Assembly (NCBI RefSeq): GCF_051401765.1
Contig: NW_027480423.1
Location: 19,654,001 to 19,718,000, forward strand
DNA: 64,000 nt
From: Calliopsis andreniformis
Lineage: Eukaryota > Arthropoda > Insecta > Hymenoptera > Andrenidae
Reading direction: 5' to 3'
Part shown: positions 1 through 11,554 of the stretch, in pieces
How positions within the stretch are numbered: position 1 is the stretch's first letter
Layout of the letters: each line of letters starts with the position of its first letter
Position numbers and translations under genes: made by a program
The notes under the pieces: generated by a model
Told to the model about the DNA's origin: nothing
The model's input: only the letters and a program-made list of their open reading frames with translations
Databases searched by the model: none

Positions 1-458
1 TTGAATAGTTAGGGCCTTAGAAGTCAACGCCCGAAGCATAAAATGCAATAAAAATACAACAGTGATTCCATCGTATAAAACGAATAATTGCAACCAGGAT
101 GAAACTTATGGTCATTTCTACTTTACGAGCAAGCTAGGCTTCACCCTAGTGCGTTGCTCCAAAAGATTGAATAGTTAGGACCTTAGAAGTGATCACCCGA
201 ACCATAAAATGCAAAAAAAATACAACAGTGTTTCCATCATATAACAGGAATAATTGCAACCAGTCTGAAAGTGATGGCCAATTCTACGTTCCGGGCAACC
301 TGGGCTTCGCTCTAGGGCGTTGCTTCACCAGATCGAAAAGATAGTGCCTTAGAAGTCAACGCCAGAAGCATAAAATGCGATATAAATACAACAGTTTTTC
401 CATCGTATGAAACAAATAATTGCAACCAGTATGAAACTTATGGTCATTTCTACTTTCC

Positions 459-491
459 GAGCAACCTAGGCTTCACCCTAGGGCGTTGCTC
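459..491 (+). other. Conserved imperfect dyad, potential hairpin (example)
   Basis: Left arm GAGCAACCTAGG (459-470), loop CTTCAC (471-476), right arm CCTAG (477-481), a 3 nt bulge GGC (482-484), then GTTGCTC (485-491). This gives 12 base pairs with one asymmetric bulge. The centre holds two self-palindromic CCTAGG sites 12 bp apart (465-470 and 477-482). Most monomers keep this arrangement. In type B the arms read GGGCAACC and TCTAGG, which still pair if G-T wobbles are allowed. Dyads of this kind are reported in several centromeric satellites; cruciform formation here is inference only. Confidence 0.6.
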
Positions 492-544
492 CAACAGATT
501 GAATAGTTAGGGCCTTAGAAGTCAACGCCCGAACCATAAAATGC

Positions 545-552
545 AAAAAAAA
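545..552 (+). other. A8 tract diagnostic of type A monomers (example)
   Basis: Eight adenines follow ATGC in type A monomers; the neighbouring example is at 213-220, exactly 332 bp upstream. The aligned position in type B reads AATATAAAT, so two T-to-A differences separate the two states. Rigid A tracts affect DNA curvature and nucleosome placement, and here they would recur every 332 bp. The tract is absent from about 26.12-28.09 kb and after about 50.68 kb. Confidence 0.75.
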
Positions 553-595
553 TACAACAGTGTTTCCGTCATATATCAGGAATAATTGCAACCAG

Positions 596-761
596 TTTGA
601 AAGTGATGGCCAATTCTACGTTCCGGGAAACCTAGGCTTCACTCTATTGCGTTGCTCCACCAGATCTAATAGTTAGTGCCTTAGAAGTCAACGCCAGAAG
701 CATAAAATACAATATAAATACAACAGTTTTTCCATCGTATAAAACGAATAATTGCAACCAG
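596..761 (+). repeat. Representative type B monomer (166 bp)
   Basis: This copy shows the type B diagnostics. It opens with TTTGAAAGTGATGGCCAATT, has ACGTTCCGGG before the dyad, CACCAGATC after it, CGCCAGAAGCATAAAATAC, TATAAATA at 713-720, and CATCGTATAAAACG. It differs from the A consensus at about 20 of 166 positions by hand alignment. This particular copy carries variants at the dyad (GGGAAACC and CTATTGCG) that weaken the stem. Confidence 0.93.
713..720 (+). promoter_or_regulatory. TATAAATA motif in type B monomers (example)
   Basis: TATAAATA matches a strong eukaryotic TATA box and recurs in most B monomers, for example at 381-388 and 713-720, 332 bp apart. Satellite transcription from such motifs is possible. 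There is no independent evidence of transcription in the sequence, and an AT-rich segment of a repeat can give this match by chance, so this is a weak call. Confidence 0.15.
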
Positions 762-830
762 GATGAAACTTATGGTCATTTCTACTTTCCGAGCAAGCTA
801 GGCTTCACCCTAGGGCGTTGCGCCAACAGA

Positions 831-2816
831 TTGAATAGTTAGGGCCTTAGAAGTCAACGCCCGAAGCATAAAATGCAATAAAAATACAACAGTGATTCCA
901 TCGTATAAAACGAATAATTGCAACCAGGATGAAACTTATGGTCATTTCTACTTTACGAGCAAGCTAGGCTTCACCCTAGTGCGTTGCTCCAAAAGATTGA
1001 GTAGTTAGGACCTTAGAAGTGATCACCCGAACCATAAAATGCAAAAAAAATACAACAGTGTTTCCATCATATAACAGGAATAATTGCAACCAGTTTGAAA
1101 GTGATGGCCAATTCTGCGTTCCGGGCAACCTGGGCTTCGCTCTAGGGCGTTGCTTCACCAGATCGAAAAGATAGTGCCTTAGAAGTCAACGCCAGAAGCA
1201 TAAAATGCGATATAAATACAACAGTTTTTCCATCGTATGAAACAAATAATTGCAACCAGTATGAAACTTAGGGTCACTTCTACCTTCCGAGTAACCTAGG
1301 CTTCACCCTAGGTCGTAGCTCCAACGGATTGAATAGTTAGGGCCTTAGTAGTCTACGCCCGAACCATAAAATGCAAAAAAAATACAACAGTGTTTCCATC
1401 ATATAACAGGAATAATTGCGACCAGTTTGAAAGTGATGGCCAATTCTACGTTCCGGGCAACCTAGGTTTCACTCCAGGGCGTTGCTCCACCAGACCGAAT
1501 AGTTACGGCCCAAGAAGTCAACGCCAGAAGCATAAAATACGATATAAATACAACAGCTTTTCCATCGTATAAAGCGAATAATTGCAACCAGTGTGAAAGT
1601 AATGGTCATTTCTACGTTCCGAGCACCCTAGGCGTCACACTAGGGCGTTGCTCCACCACATCTAATAGCTACGACCTTAGAAGTCAACGCCAGAGGCATA
1701 AAGTACAATACAAATACAACAGCGTTTTCATCGTATAAAACGAATAATTGCAATCAGTGTGAAAGTTATGGTCATTTCTACATTTCGAGCAACCTAGGAT
1801 TCACTCTAGGGTGTTGCTCCAACAGATTGAATAGTTAGGGCCTTAGAAGTCAACGCCCGAAGCATAAAATGCAATAAAAATACAACAGTGATTCCATCGT
1901 ATAAAACGAATAATTGCAACCAGGATGAAACTTATGGTCATTTCTACTTTACGAGCAAGCTAGGCTTCACCCTAGTGCGTTGCTCCAAAAGATTGAGTAG
2001 TTAGGACCTTAGAAGTGATCACCCGAACCATAAAATGCAAAAAAAATACAACAGTGTTTCCATCATATAACAGGAATAATTGTAACCAGTTTGAAAGTGA
2101 TGGCCAATTCTACGTTCCGGGCAACCTGGGCTTCGCTCTAGGGCGTTGCTTCACCAGATCGAAAAGATAGTGCCTTAGAAGTCAACGCCAGAAGCATAAA
2201 ATGCGATATAAATACAACAGTTTTTCCATCGTATGAAACAAATAATTGCAACCAGTTTGAAACTTAGGGTCACTTCTACCTTCCGAGTAACCTAGGCTTC
2301 ACCCTAGGTCGTAGCTCCAACGGATTGAACAGTTAGGGCCTTAGTAGTCTACGCCCGAACCATAAAATGCAAAAAAAATACAACAGTGTTTCCATCATAT
2401 AACAGGAATAATTGCGACCAGTTTGAAAGTGATGGCCAATTCTACGTTCCGGGCAACCTAGGTATCACTCCAGGGCGTTGCTCCACCAGACCGAATAGTT
2501 ACGGCCCAAGAAGTCAACGCCAGAAGCATAAAATACGATATAAATACAACAGCTTTTCCATCGTATAAAGCGAATAATTGCAACCAGTGTGAAAGTAATG
2601 GTCATTTCTACGTTCCGAGCACCCTAGGCGTCACACTAGGGCGTTGCTCCACCACATCTAATAGCTACGACCTTAGAAGTCAACGCCAGAGGCATAAAGT
2701 ACAATACAAATACAACAGCGTTTTCATCGTATAAAACGAATAATTCCAATCAGTGTGAAAGTTATGGTCATTTCTACATTTCGAGCAACCTAGGATTCAC
2801 TCTAGGGTGTTGCTCC
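831..2816 (+). repeat. 6-monomer (996 bp) HOR, two tandem copies
   Basis: Bases 831-1826 recur at 1827-2816 with an offset of exactly 996 bp. Private variants appear in both copies, including CACCCTAGGTCGTAGCTCC, CACTCCAGGGCG, GCCCAAGAAG and GCGTCACACTAGG. Only a few substitutions separate the copies, so the duplication is recent. Confidence 0.88.
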
Positions 2817-3607
2817 ACCAGATCGAATAGTTAGGTCCTCAGAAGTAAACGCCAGAAGCATAAAATACGATATAAATACAACAGCGTTTCCATCGTATAA
2901 AACGAATAATTGCAACCAGTTTGAAAGTGATGGCCAATTCTACGTACCGGGCAACCTAGGCCTCACTCTAGGGCGTTGCTCCACCAGTTCGAATAGCTAG
3001 TGCCTTAGAAGTCAACGCCAGCAGCATAAAATACAATATAAATACAACAGTTTTTCCATCGTATAAAACGAATAATTGCGACCAGTATGAAACTTATGGT
3101 CATTTCTACGTTCCGAGCAACCTAGGCGTCACACTAGGGCGTTGCTCCACCACATCTAATAGCTACGACCTTAGAAGTCAACGCCAGAGGCATAAAGTAC
3201 AATACAAATACAACAGCGTTTTCATCGTATAAAACGAATAATTGCAATCAGTGTGAAAGTTATGGTCATTTCTACATTTCGAGCAACCTAGGATTCACTC
3301 TAGGGTGTTGCTCCACCAGATCGAATAGTTAGGTCCTCAGAAGTAAACGCCAGAAGCATAAAATACGATATAAATACAACAGCGTTTCCATCGTATAAAA
3401 CGAATAATTGCAACCAGTTTGAAAGTGATGGCCAATTCTACGTACCGGGCAACCTAGGCCTCACTCTAGGGCGTTGCTCCACCAGTTCGAATAGCTAGTG
3501 CCTTAGAAGTCAACGCCAGCAGCATAAAATACAATATAAATACAACAGTTTTTCCATCGTATAAAACGAATAATTGCAACCAGTATGAAACTTATGGTCA
3601 TTTCTAC
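2612..3607 (+). repeat. 3-monomer (498 bp) tandem duplication with chimeric junction
   Basis: Unit 2612-3109 is followed by a second copy at 3110-3607. At the join an A-type start (ATGAAACTTATGGTC) passes at about 3109/3110 into GTTCCGAGCAACCTAGGCGTC, which otherwise follows GTGTGAAAGTAATGG. This hybrid monomer marks the exchange point. Confidence 0.85.
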
Positions 3608-4212
3608 TTTCCGAGCAACCTAGGCTTCACCCTAGGATGTTGCTCCACCAGATCGAATAGTTAGGGCCTTAGAAGTCAACGCCCGAACCATAAAATGCAA
3701 AAAAAATACAACAGTGTTTCCATCATATAACAGGAATAATTGCAACCAGTTTGAAAGTGATGGCCAATTCTACGTTCCGGGCAACCTAGGCTTCTCTCTA
3801 GGGCGTTGCTCCACCAGATCGAACAGATAGTGCCTTAGAAGTCAACGCCAGAAGCATAAAATACAATATAAATACTACAGTTTTTCCATCGTATACAGCG
3901 AATAATTGCAACCAGTATGAAACTTATGGTCATTTCTACTTTCCGAGCAACCTAGGCTTCACCCTAGGGCCTTGCTCCAGCAGATTGCATAGTTAGGGCC
4001 TTAGATGTCAACGCCCGAAACAAAAATGAAAAAAAAATACAACAGTGTTTCCATCATATATCAGGAATAATTGCAACCAGTTTGAAAGTGATGGCCAATT
4101 CTACGTTCCGGGCAACCTAGGTTTCACTCCAGGGCGTTCCTTCACCAGACCGAATAGTTACGGCCTATGAAGTCAACGCCAGAAGCATAAAATACGATAT
4201 AAATACAACAGC
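3600..4212 (+). repeat. Block shared with 13,393-14,004
   Basis: This block and the one near 13.4-14.0 kb share the unusual CGAAACAAAAATGAAAAAAA (near 4017 and 13,808). It is one base shorter than the standard type A form and lacks the usual CCATAAAATGC. They also share TATACAGCG, GGGCCTTGCTCCAGCAG and GGCCTATGAAG. The shared 1 bp deletion shows common descent of two blocks about 9.8 kb apart. Confidence 0.83.
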
Positions 4213-5870
4213 TTTTCCATCGTATAAAACGAATAATTGCAACCAGTATGAAACTTATGGACATTTCTACTTTCCGAGCAACCTAGGCTTCCCCCTAGGG
4301 CGTTGCTCCAACAGATTGAATAGTTAGGGCATTAGAAGTCAACGCCCGAACCATAAAATGCAAAAAAAATACAACAGTGTTTCCATCATATAACAGGAAT
4401 AATTGCGACCAGTTTGAAAGTGATGGCCAATTCTACGTTCCGGGCAACCTAGGCTTCACTCTATTGCGTTGCTCCACCAGATCTAATAGTTAGTGCCTTA
4501 GAAGTCAACGCCAGAAGCATAAAATACGATATAAATACAACAGCGTCTCCATCGTATAAAACGAATAATTGCAATCAGTGTGAAAGTTATGGTCATTTCT
4601 ACATTTCGAGCAACCTAGGATTCACTCTAGGGTGTTGCTCCACCAGATCGAATAGTTAGGTCCGCAGAAGTAAACGCCAGAAGCATAAAATACGATATAA
4701 ATACAACAGCGTTTCCATCGTATAAAACGAATAATTGCAACCAGTTTGAAAGTGATGGCCAATTCTACGTTCCGGGCAACCTAGGCCTCACTCTAGGGCG
4801 TTGCTCAACCAGTTCGAATAGCTAGTGCCTTAGAAGTCAACGCCAGCAGCATAAAATACAATATAAATACAACAGTCTTTCCATCGTATAAAACGAATAA
4901 TTGCAACCAGTATGAAACTTATGGTCATTTCTACTTTCCGAGCAACCTAGGCTTCACCCTAGGGCGTTGTTCCAACAGATTGAATAGTTAGGACCTTAGA
5001 AGTCAACGCCCGAACCATAAAATGCAAAAAAAATACAACAGTGTTTCCATCATATAACAGGAATAATTGCAACCAGTTTGAAAGTTATGGCCAATTCTAC
5101 GTTCCGGGCATAATAGGCTTCTCTCTAGGGCGTTGCTACACCAGATCGAAAAGATAGTGCCTTAGAAGTCAACGCCAGAAGCATAAAATACGATATAAAT
5201 ACAACAGTTTTTCCATCGTATAAAACGAATAATTGCAACCAGTATGAAACTTATGGTCATTTCTACTTTCCGAGCAACCTAGGCTTCACCCTAGGGCGTT
5301 GCTCCAACAGATTGAATAGTTAGGGCCTTAGAAGTCAACGCCCGAACCATAAAATGCAAAAAAAATACAACAGTGTTTCCGTCATATATCAGGAATAATT
5401 GCAACCAGTTTGAAAGTGATGGCCAATTCTACGTTCCGGGAAACCTAGGCTTCACTCTATTGCGTTGCTCCACCAGATCTAATAGTTAGTGCCTTAGAAG
5501 TCAACGCCAGAAGCATAAAATACAATATAAATACAACAGTTTTTCCATCGTATAACAGGATTAATTGCAACCAGTTTGAAGGTGATGGCCAATTCTACCT
5601 TCCGGGCTACCTAGGCTTCACTCTAGGGCGTTGCTCCACCAGATCGAATAGATAGTGCCTTAGAAGTCAACGCCAGAAGCATAAAATACAATATAAGTAC
5701 AACAGTGTTTCCATCGTATAAAACGAATAATTGCAACCAGGATGAAACTTATGGTCATTTCTACTTTCCGAGCAAGCTAGGCTTCACCCTAGGGCGTTGC
5801 GCCAACAGATTGAATAGTTAGGGCCTTAGAAGTCAACGCCCGAAGCATAAAATGCAATAAAAATACAACA

Positions 5871-8526
5871 GTGATTCCATCGTTTAAAACGAATAATTGC
5901 AACCAGGATGAAACTTATGGTCATTTCTACTTTACGAGCAAGCTAGGCTTCACCCTAGTGCGTTGCTCCAAAAGATTGAATAGTTAGGACCTTAGAAGTG
6001 ATCACCCGAACCATAAAATGCAAAAAAAATACAACAGTGTTTCCATCATATAACAGGAATAATTGCAACCAGTTTGAAAGTGATGGCCAATTCTACGTTC
6101 CGGGCAACCTGGGCTTCGCTCTAGGGCGTTGCTTCACCAGATCGAAAAGATAGTGCCTTAGAAGTCAACGCCAGAAGCATAAAATGCGATATAAATACAA
6201 CAGTTTTTCCATCGTATGAAACAAATAATTGCAACCAGTATGAAACTTATGGTCATTTCTACTCTCCGAGCAACCTAGGCTTCACCCTAGGGCGTTGCTC
6301 CAACAGATTGAATAGTTAGGGCCTTAGAAGTCAACGCCCGATCCATAAAATGCAAAAAAAATACAACAGTGTTTCCATCATATAACAGGAATAATTGCGA
6401 CCAGTTTGAAAGTGATGGCCAATTCTACGTTCCGGGCAACCTAGGCTTCACTCTATTGCGTTGCTCCACCAGATCTAATAGTTAGTGCCTTAGAAGTCAA
6501 CGCCAGAAGCATAAAATACAATATAAATACAACAGTTTTTCCATCGTATGAAACAAATAATTGCAACCAGTATGAAACTTATGGTCATTTCTACTTTCCG
6601 AGCAACCTAGGCTTCACCCTAGGGCGTTGCTCCAACAGATTGAATAGTTAGGGCCTTAGAAGTCAACGCCCGAACCATAAAATGCAAAAAAGATACAACA
6701 GTGTTTCCGTCATATATCAGGAATAATTGCAACCAGTTTGAAAGTGATGGCCAATTCTACGTTCCGGGAAACCTAGGCTTCACTCTATTGCGTTGCTCCA
6801 CCAGATCTAATAGTTAGTGCCTTAGAAGTCAACGCCAGAAGCATAAAATACAATATAAATACAACAGTTTTTCCATCGTATAACAGGATTAATTGCAACC
6901 AGTTTGAAGGTGATGGCCAATTCTACCTTCCGGGCTACCTAGGCTTCACTCTAGGGCGTTGCTCCACCAGATCGAATAGATAATGCCTTAGAAGTCAACG
7001 CCAGAAGCATAAAATACAATATAAGTACAACAGTGTTTCCATCGTATAAAACGAATAATTGCAACCAGGATGAAACTTATGGTCATTTCTACTTTCCGAG
7101 CAAGCTAGGCTTCACCCTAGGGCGTTGCGCCAACAGATTGAATAGTTAGGGCCTTAGAAGTCAACGCCCGAAGCATAAAATGCAATAAAAATACAACAGT
7201 GATTCCATCGTATAAAACGAATAATTGCAACCAGTATGAAACTTATGGTCATTTCTACTTTACGAGCAAGCTAGGCTTCACCCTAGTGCGTTGCTCCCAA
7301 AGATTGAGTAGTTAGGACCTTAGAAGTGATCACCCGAACCATAAAATGCAAAAAAAATACAACAGTGTTTCCATCATATAACAGGAATAATTGCAACCAG
7401 TTTGAAAGTGATGGCCAATTCTACGTTCCGGGCAACCTGGGCTTCGCTCTAGGGCGTTGCTTCACCAGATCGAAAAGATAGTGCCTTAGAAGTCAACGCC
7501 AGAAGCATAAAATGCGATATAAATACAACAGTTTTTCCATCGTATGAAACAAATAAATGCAACCAGTATGAAACTTAGGGTCACTTCTACCTTCCGAGTA
7601 ACCTAGGCTTCACCCTAGGTCGTAGCTCCAACGGATTGAATAGTTAGGGCCTTAGTAGTCTACGCCCGAACCATAAAATGCAAAAAAAATACAACAGTGT
7701 TTCCATCATATAACAGGAATAATTGCGACCAGTTTGAAAGTGATGGCCAATTCTACGTTCCGGGCAACCTAGGTTTCACTCCAGGGCGTTGCTCCACCAG
7801 ACCGAATAGTTACGGCCCAAGAAGTCAACGCCAGAAGCATAAAATACGATATAAATACAACAGCTTTTCCATCGTATAAAGCGAATAATTGCAACCAGTG
7901 TGAAAGTAATGGTCATTTCTACGTTCCGAGCACCCTAGGCGTCACACTAGTGCGTTGCTCCACCACATCTAATAGCTACGACCTTAGAAGTCAACGCCAG
8001 AGGCATAAAGTACAATACAAATACAACAGCGTTTTCATCGTATAAAACGAATAATTGCAATCAGTGTGAAAGTTATGGTCATTTCTACATTTCGAGCAAC
8101 CTAGGATTCACTCTAGGGTGTTGCTCCACCAGATCGAATAGTTAGGTCCTCAGAAGTAAACGCCAGAAGCATAAAATACGATATAAATACAACAGCGTTT
8201 CCATCGTATAAAACGAATAATTGCAACCAGTTTGAAAGTGATGGCCAATTCTACGTACCGGGCAACCTAGGCTTCACTCTAGGGCGTTGCTCCACCAGAT
8301 CGAATAGATAGTGCCTTAGAAGTCAACGCCAGAAGCATAAAATACAATATAAGTACAACAGTGTTTCCATCGTATAAAACGAATAATTGCAACCAGGATG
8401 AAACTTATGGTCATTTCTACTTTCCGAGCAAGCTAGGCTTCACCCTAGGGCGTTGCGCCAACAGATTGAATAGTTAGGGCCTTAGAAGTCAACGCCCGAA
8501 GCATAAAATGCAATAAAAATACAACA
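5871..8526 (+). repeat. 8-monomer spacing (1,328 bp), two partly matching units
   Basis: The hybrid marker GTGATTCCATCG falls at 5871, 7199 and 8527, exactly 1,328 bp apart. The first few hundred bases of each unit match closely. From about 6245 against 7573 they diverge (TTATGGTCATTTCTACTCTCC against TTAGGGTCACTTCTACCTTCC), so later exchange has replaced part of one copy. Confidence 0.72.
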
Positions 8527-9061
8527 GTGATTCCATCGTATAAAACGAATAATTGCAACCAGGATGAAACTTATGGTCATTTCTACTTTACGAGCAAGCT
8601 AGGCTTCACCCTAGTGCGTTGCTCCAAAAGATTGACTAGTTAGGACCTTAGAAGTGATCACCCGAACCATAAAATGCAAAAAAAATACAACAGTGTTTCC
8701 ATCATATAACAGGAATAATTGCAACCAGTTTGAAAGTGATGGCCAATTCTACGTTCCGGGCAACCTGGGCTTCGCTCTAGGGCGTTGCTTCACCAGATCG
8801 AAAAGATAGTGCCTTAGAAGTCAACGCCAGAAGCATAAAATGCGATATAAATACAACAGTTTTTCCATCGTATGAAACAAATAATTGCAACCAGTATGAA
8901 ACTTAGGGTCACTTCTACCTTCCGAGTAACCTAGGCTTCACCCTAGGTCGTAGCTCCAACGGATTGAACAGTTAGGGCCTTAGAAGTCAACGCCCGAACC
9001 ATAAAATGCAAAAAAAATACAACAGTGTTTCCGTCATATATCAGGAATAATTGCAACCAGT

Positions 9062-11554
9062 TTGAAAGTGATGACCAATTCTACGTTCCGGGAAACCTAG
9101 GCTTCACTCTATTGCGTTGCTCCACCAGATCTAATAGTTAGTGCCTTAGAAGTCAACGCCAGAAGCATAAAATACAATATAAATACAACAGTTTTTCCAT
9201 CGTATAAAACGAATAATTGCAACCAGGATGAAACTTATGGTCATTTCTACTTTCCGAGCAAGCTAGGCTTCACCCTAGGGCGTTGCGCCAACAAATTGAA
9301 TAGTTAGGGCCTTAGAAGTCAACGCCCGAAGCATAAAATGCAATAAAAATACAACAGTGATTCCATCGTATAAAACGAATAATTGCAACCAGGATGAAAC
9401 TTATGGTCATTTCTACTTTACGAGCAAGCTAGGCTTCACCCTAGTGCGTTGCTCCAAAAGATTGAATAGTTAGGACCTTAGAAGTGATCACCCGAACCAT
9501 AAAATGCAAAAAAAATACAACAGTGTTTCCATCATATAACAGGAATAATTGCAACCAGTTTGAAAATGATGGCCAATTCTACGTTCCGGGCAACCTGGGC
9601 TTCGCTCTAGGGCGTTGCTTCACCAGATCGAAAAGATAGTGCCTTAGAAGTCAACGCCAGAAGCATAAAATGCGATATAAATACAACAGTTTTTCCATCG
9701 GATGAAACAAATAATTGCAACCAGTATGAAACTTATGTTCATTTCTACTTTCCGAGCAACCTAGGCTTCACCCTAGGGCGTTGCTCCAACAGATTGAATA
9801 GTTAGGGCCTTAGAAGTCAACGCCCGAACCATAAAATGCAAAAAAAATACAACAGTGTTTCCGTCATATATCAGGAATAATTGCAACCAGTTTGAAAGTG
9901 ATGGCCAATTCTACGTTCCGGGAAACCTAGGCTTCACTCTATTGCGTTGCTCCACCAGATCTAATAGTTAGTGCCTTAGAAGTCAACGCCAGAAGCATAA
10001 AATACAATATAAATACAACAGTTTTTCCATCGTATAACAGGATTAATTGCAACCAGTTTGAAGGTGATGGCCAATTCTACCTTCCGGGCTACCTAGGCTT
10101 CACTCTAGGGCGTTGCTCCACCAGATCGAATAGATAGTGCCTTAGAAGTCAACGCCAGAAGCATAAAATACAATATAAGTACAACAGTGTTTCCATCGTA
10201 TAAAACGAATAATTGCAACCAGGATGAAAGTGATGACCAATTCTACGTTCCGGGAAACCTAGGCTTCACTCTATTGCGTTGCTCCACCAGATCTAATAGT
10301 TAGTGCCTTAGAAGTCAACGCCAGAAGCATAAAATACAATATAAATACAACAGTGATTCCATCGTATAAAACGAATAATTGCAACCAGGATGAAAGTGAT
10401 GACCAATTCTACGTTCCGGGAAACCTAGGCTTCACTCTATTGCGTTGCTCCACCAGATCTAATAGTTAGTGCCTTAGAAGTCAACGCCAGAAGCATAAAA
10501 TACAATATAAATACAACAGTTTTTCCATCGTATAAAACGAATAATTGCAACCAGGATGAAACTTATGGTCATTTCTACTTTCCGAGCAAGCTAGGCTTCA
10601 CCCTAGGGCGTTGCGCCAACAAATTGAATAGTTAGGGCCTTAGAAGTCAACGCCCGAAGCATAAAATGCAATAAAAATACAACAGTGATTCCATCGTATA
10701 AAACGAATAATTGCAACCAGGATGAAACTTATGGTCATTTCTACTTTACGAGCAAGCTAGGCTTCACCCTAGTGCGTTGCTCCAAAAGATTGAATAGTTA
10801 GGACCTTAGAAGTGATCACCCGAACCATAAAATGCAAAAAAGATACAACAGTGTTTCCATCATATAACAGGAATAATTGCAACCAGTTTGAAAATGATGG
10901 CCAATTCTACGTTCCGGGCAACCTGGGCTTCGCTCTAGGGCGTTGCTTCACCAGATCGAAAAGATAGTGCCTTAGAAGTCAACGCCAGAAGCATAAAATG
11001 CGATATAAATACAACAGTTTTTCCATCGGATGAAACAAATAATTGCAACCAGTATGAAACTTATGGTCATTTCTACTTTCCGAGCAACCTAGGCTTCACC
11101 CTAGGGCGTTGCTCCAACAGATTGAATAGTTAGGGCCTTAGAAGTCAACGCCCGAACCATAAAATGCAAAAAAAATACAACAGTGTTTCCGTCATATATC
11201 AGGAATAATTGCAACCAGTTTGAAAGTGATGGCCAATTCTACGTTCCGGGAAACCTAGGCTTCACTCTATTGCGTTGCTCCACCAGATCTAATAGTTAGT
11301 GCCTTAGAAGTCAACGCCAGAAGCATAAAATACAATATAAATACAACAGTTTTTCCATCGTATAACAGGATTAATTGCAACCAGTTTGAAGGTGATGGCC
11401 AATTCTACCTTCCGGGCTACCTAGGCTTCACTCTAGGGCGTTGCTCCACCAGATCGAATAGATAGTGCCTTAGAAGTCAACGCCAGAAGCATAAAATACA
11501 ATATAAGTACAACAGTGTTTCCATCGTATAAAACGAATAATTGCAACCAGGATG
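9062..11554 (+). repeat. Two copies of a 7-monomer block at 1,328 bp spacing
   Basis: Bases 9062-10226 recur at 10390-11554 with an offset of 1,328 bp. Shared private variants include TGAAAGTGATGACC, GCGCCAACAAATTG, TTTGAAAATGATGG and the T-to-G change in CATCGGATGAAAC. About one monomer, itself locally duplicated, separates the copies. Confidence 0.86.
10221..10552 (+). repeat. Local single-monomer duplication
   Basis: The join CAGGATGAAAGTGATGACC occurs at about 10,219 and again 166 bp later. It links an A-hybrid end to a B start, which is rare elsewhere. The two copies differ mainly in GTGATTCC against GTTTTTCC. This is the smallest duplication step readable in the window. Confidence 0.83.

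Larger units (their letters stand above)
430..595 (+). repeat. Representative type A monomer (166 bp)
   Basis: This copy shows the type A diagnostics. It opens with TATGAAACTTATGG, has ACTTTCCGAGCAACC before the dyad, CAACAGATTG after it, CGCCCGAACCATAAAATG, and an A8 tract at 545-552. Most A copies then read CATCATATAACAGG; this one has the variant GTCATATATCAGG. It ends in AATAATTGCAACCAG, directly followed by a B monomer. The phase is my own choice, since a tandem repeat has no natural start. Confidence 0.93.
1..1269 (+). repeat. 5-monomer (830 bp) HOR, one and a half copies
   Basis: Bases 1-439 recur at 831-1269 with only scattered substitutions. The match stops where the second copy reads CTTAGGGTCACTTC instead of CTTATGGTCATTTC. 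An odd number of monomers means the A/B alternation breaks once per unit; here the hybrid A monomer supplies the extra copy. Confidence 0.8.

Noticed and set aside
2980..3000. Pol III box B-like motif AGTTCGAATAG / GATCGAATAG, suggesting a tRNA-derived repeat
   Set aside because: The final C of the box B consensus is missing, no box A lies at a suitable distance, and no tRNA-like fold or terminator arrangement is visible.
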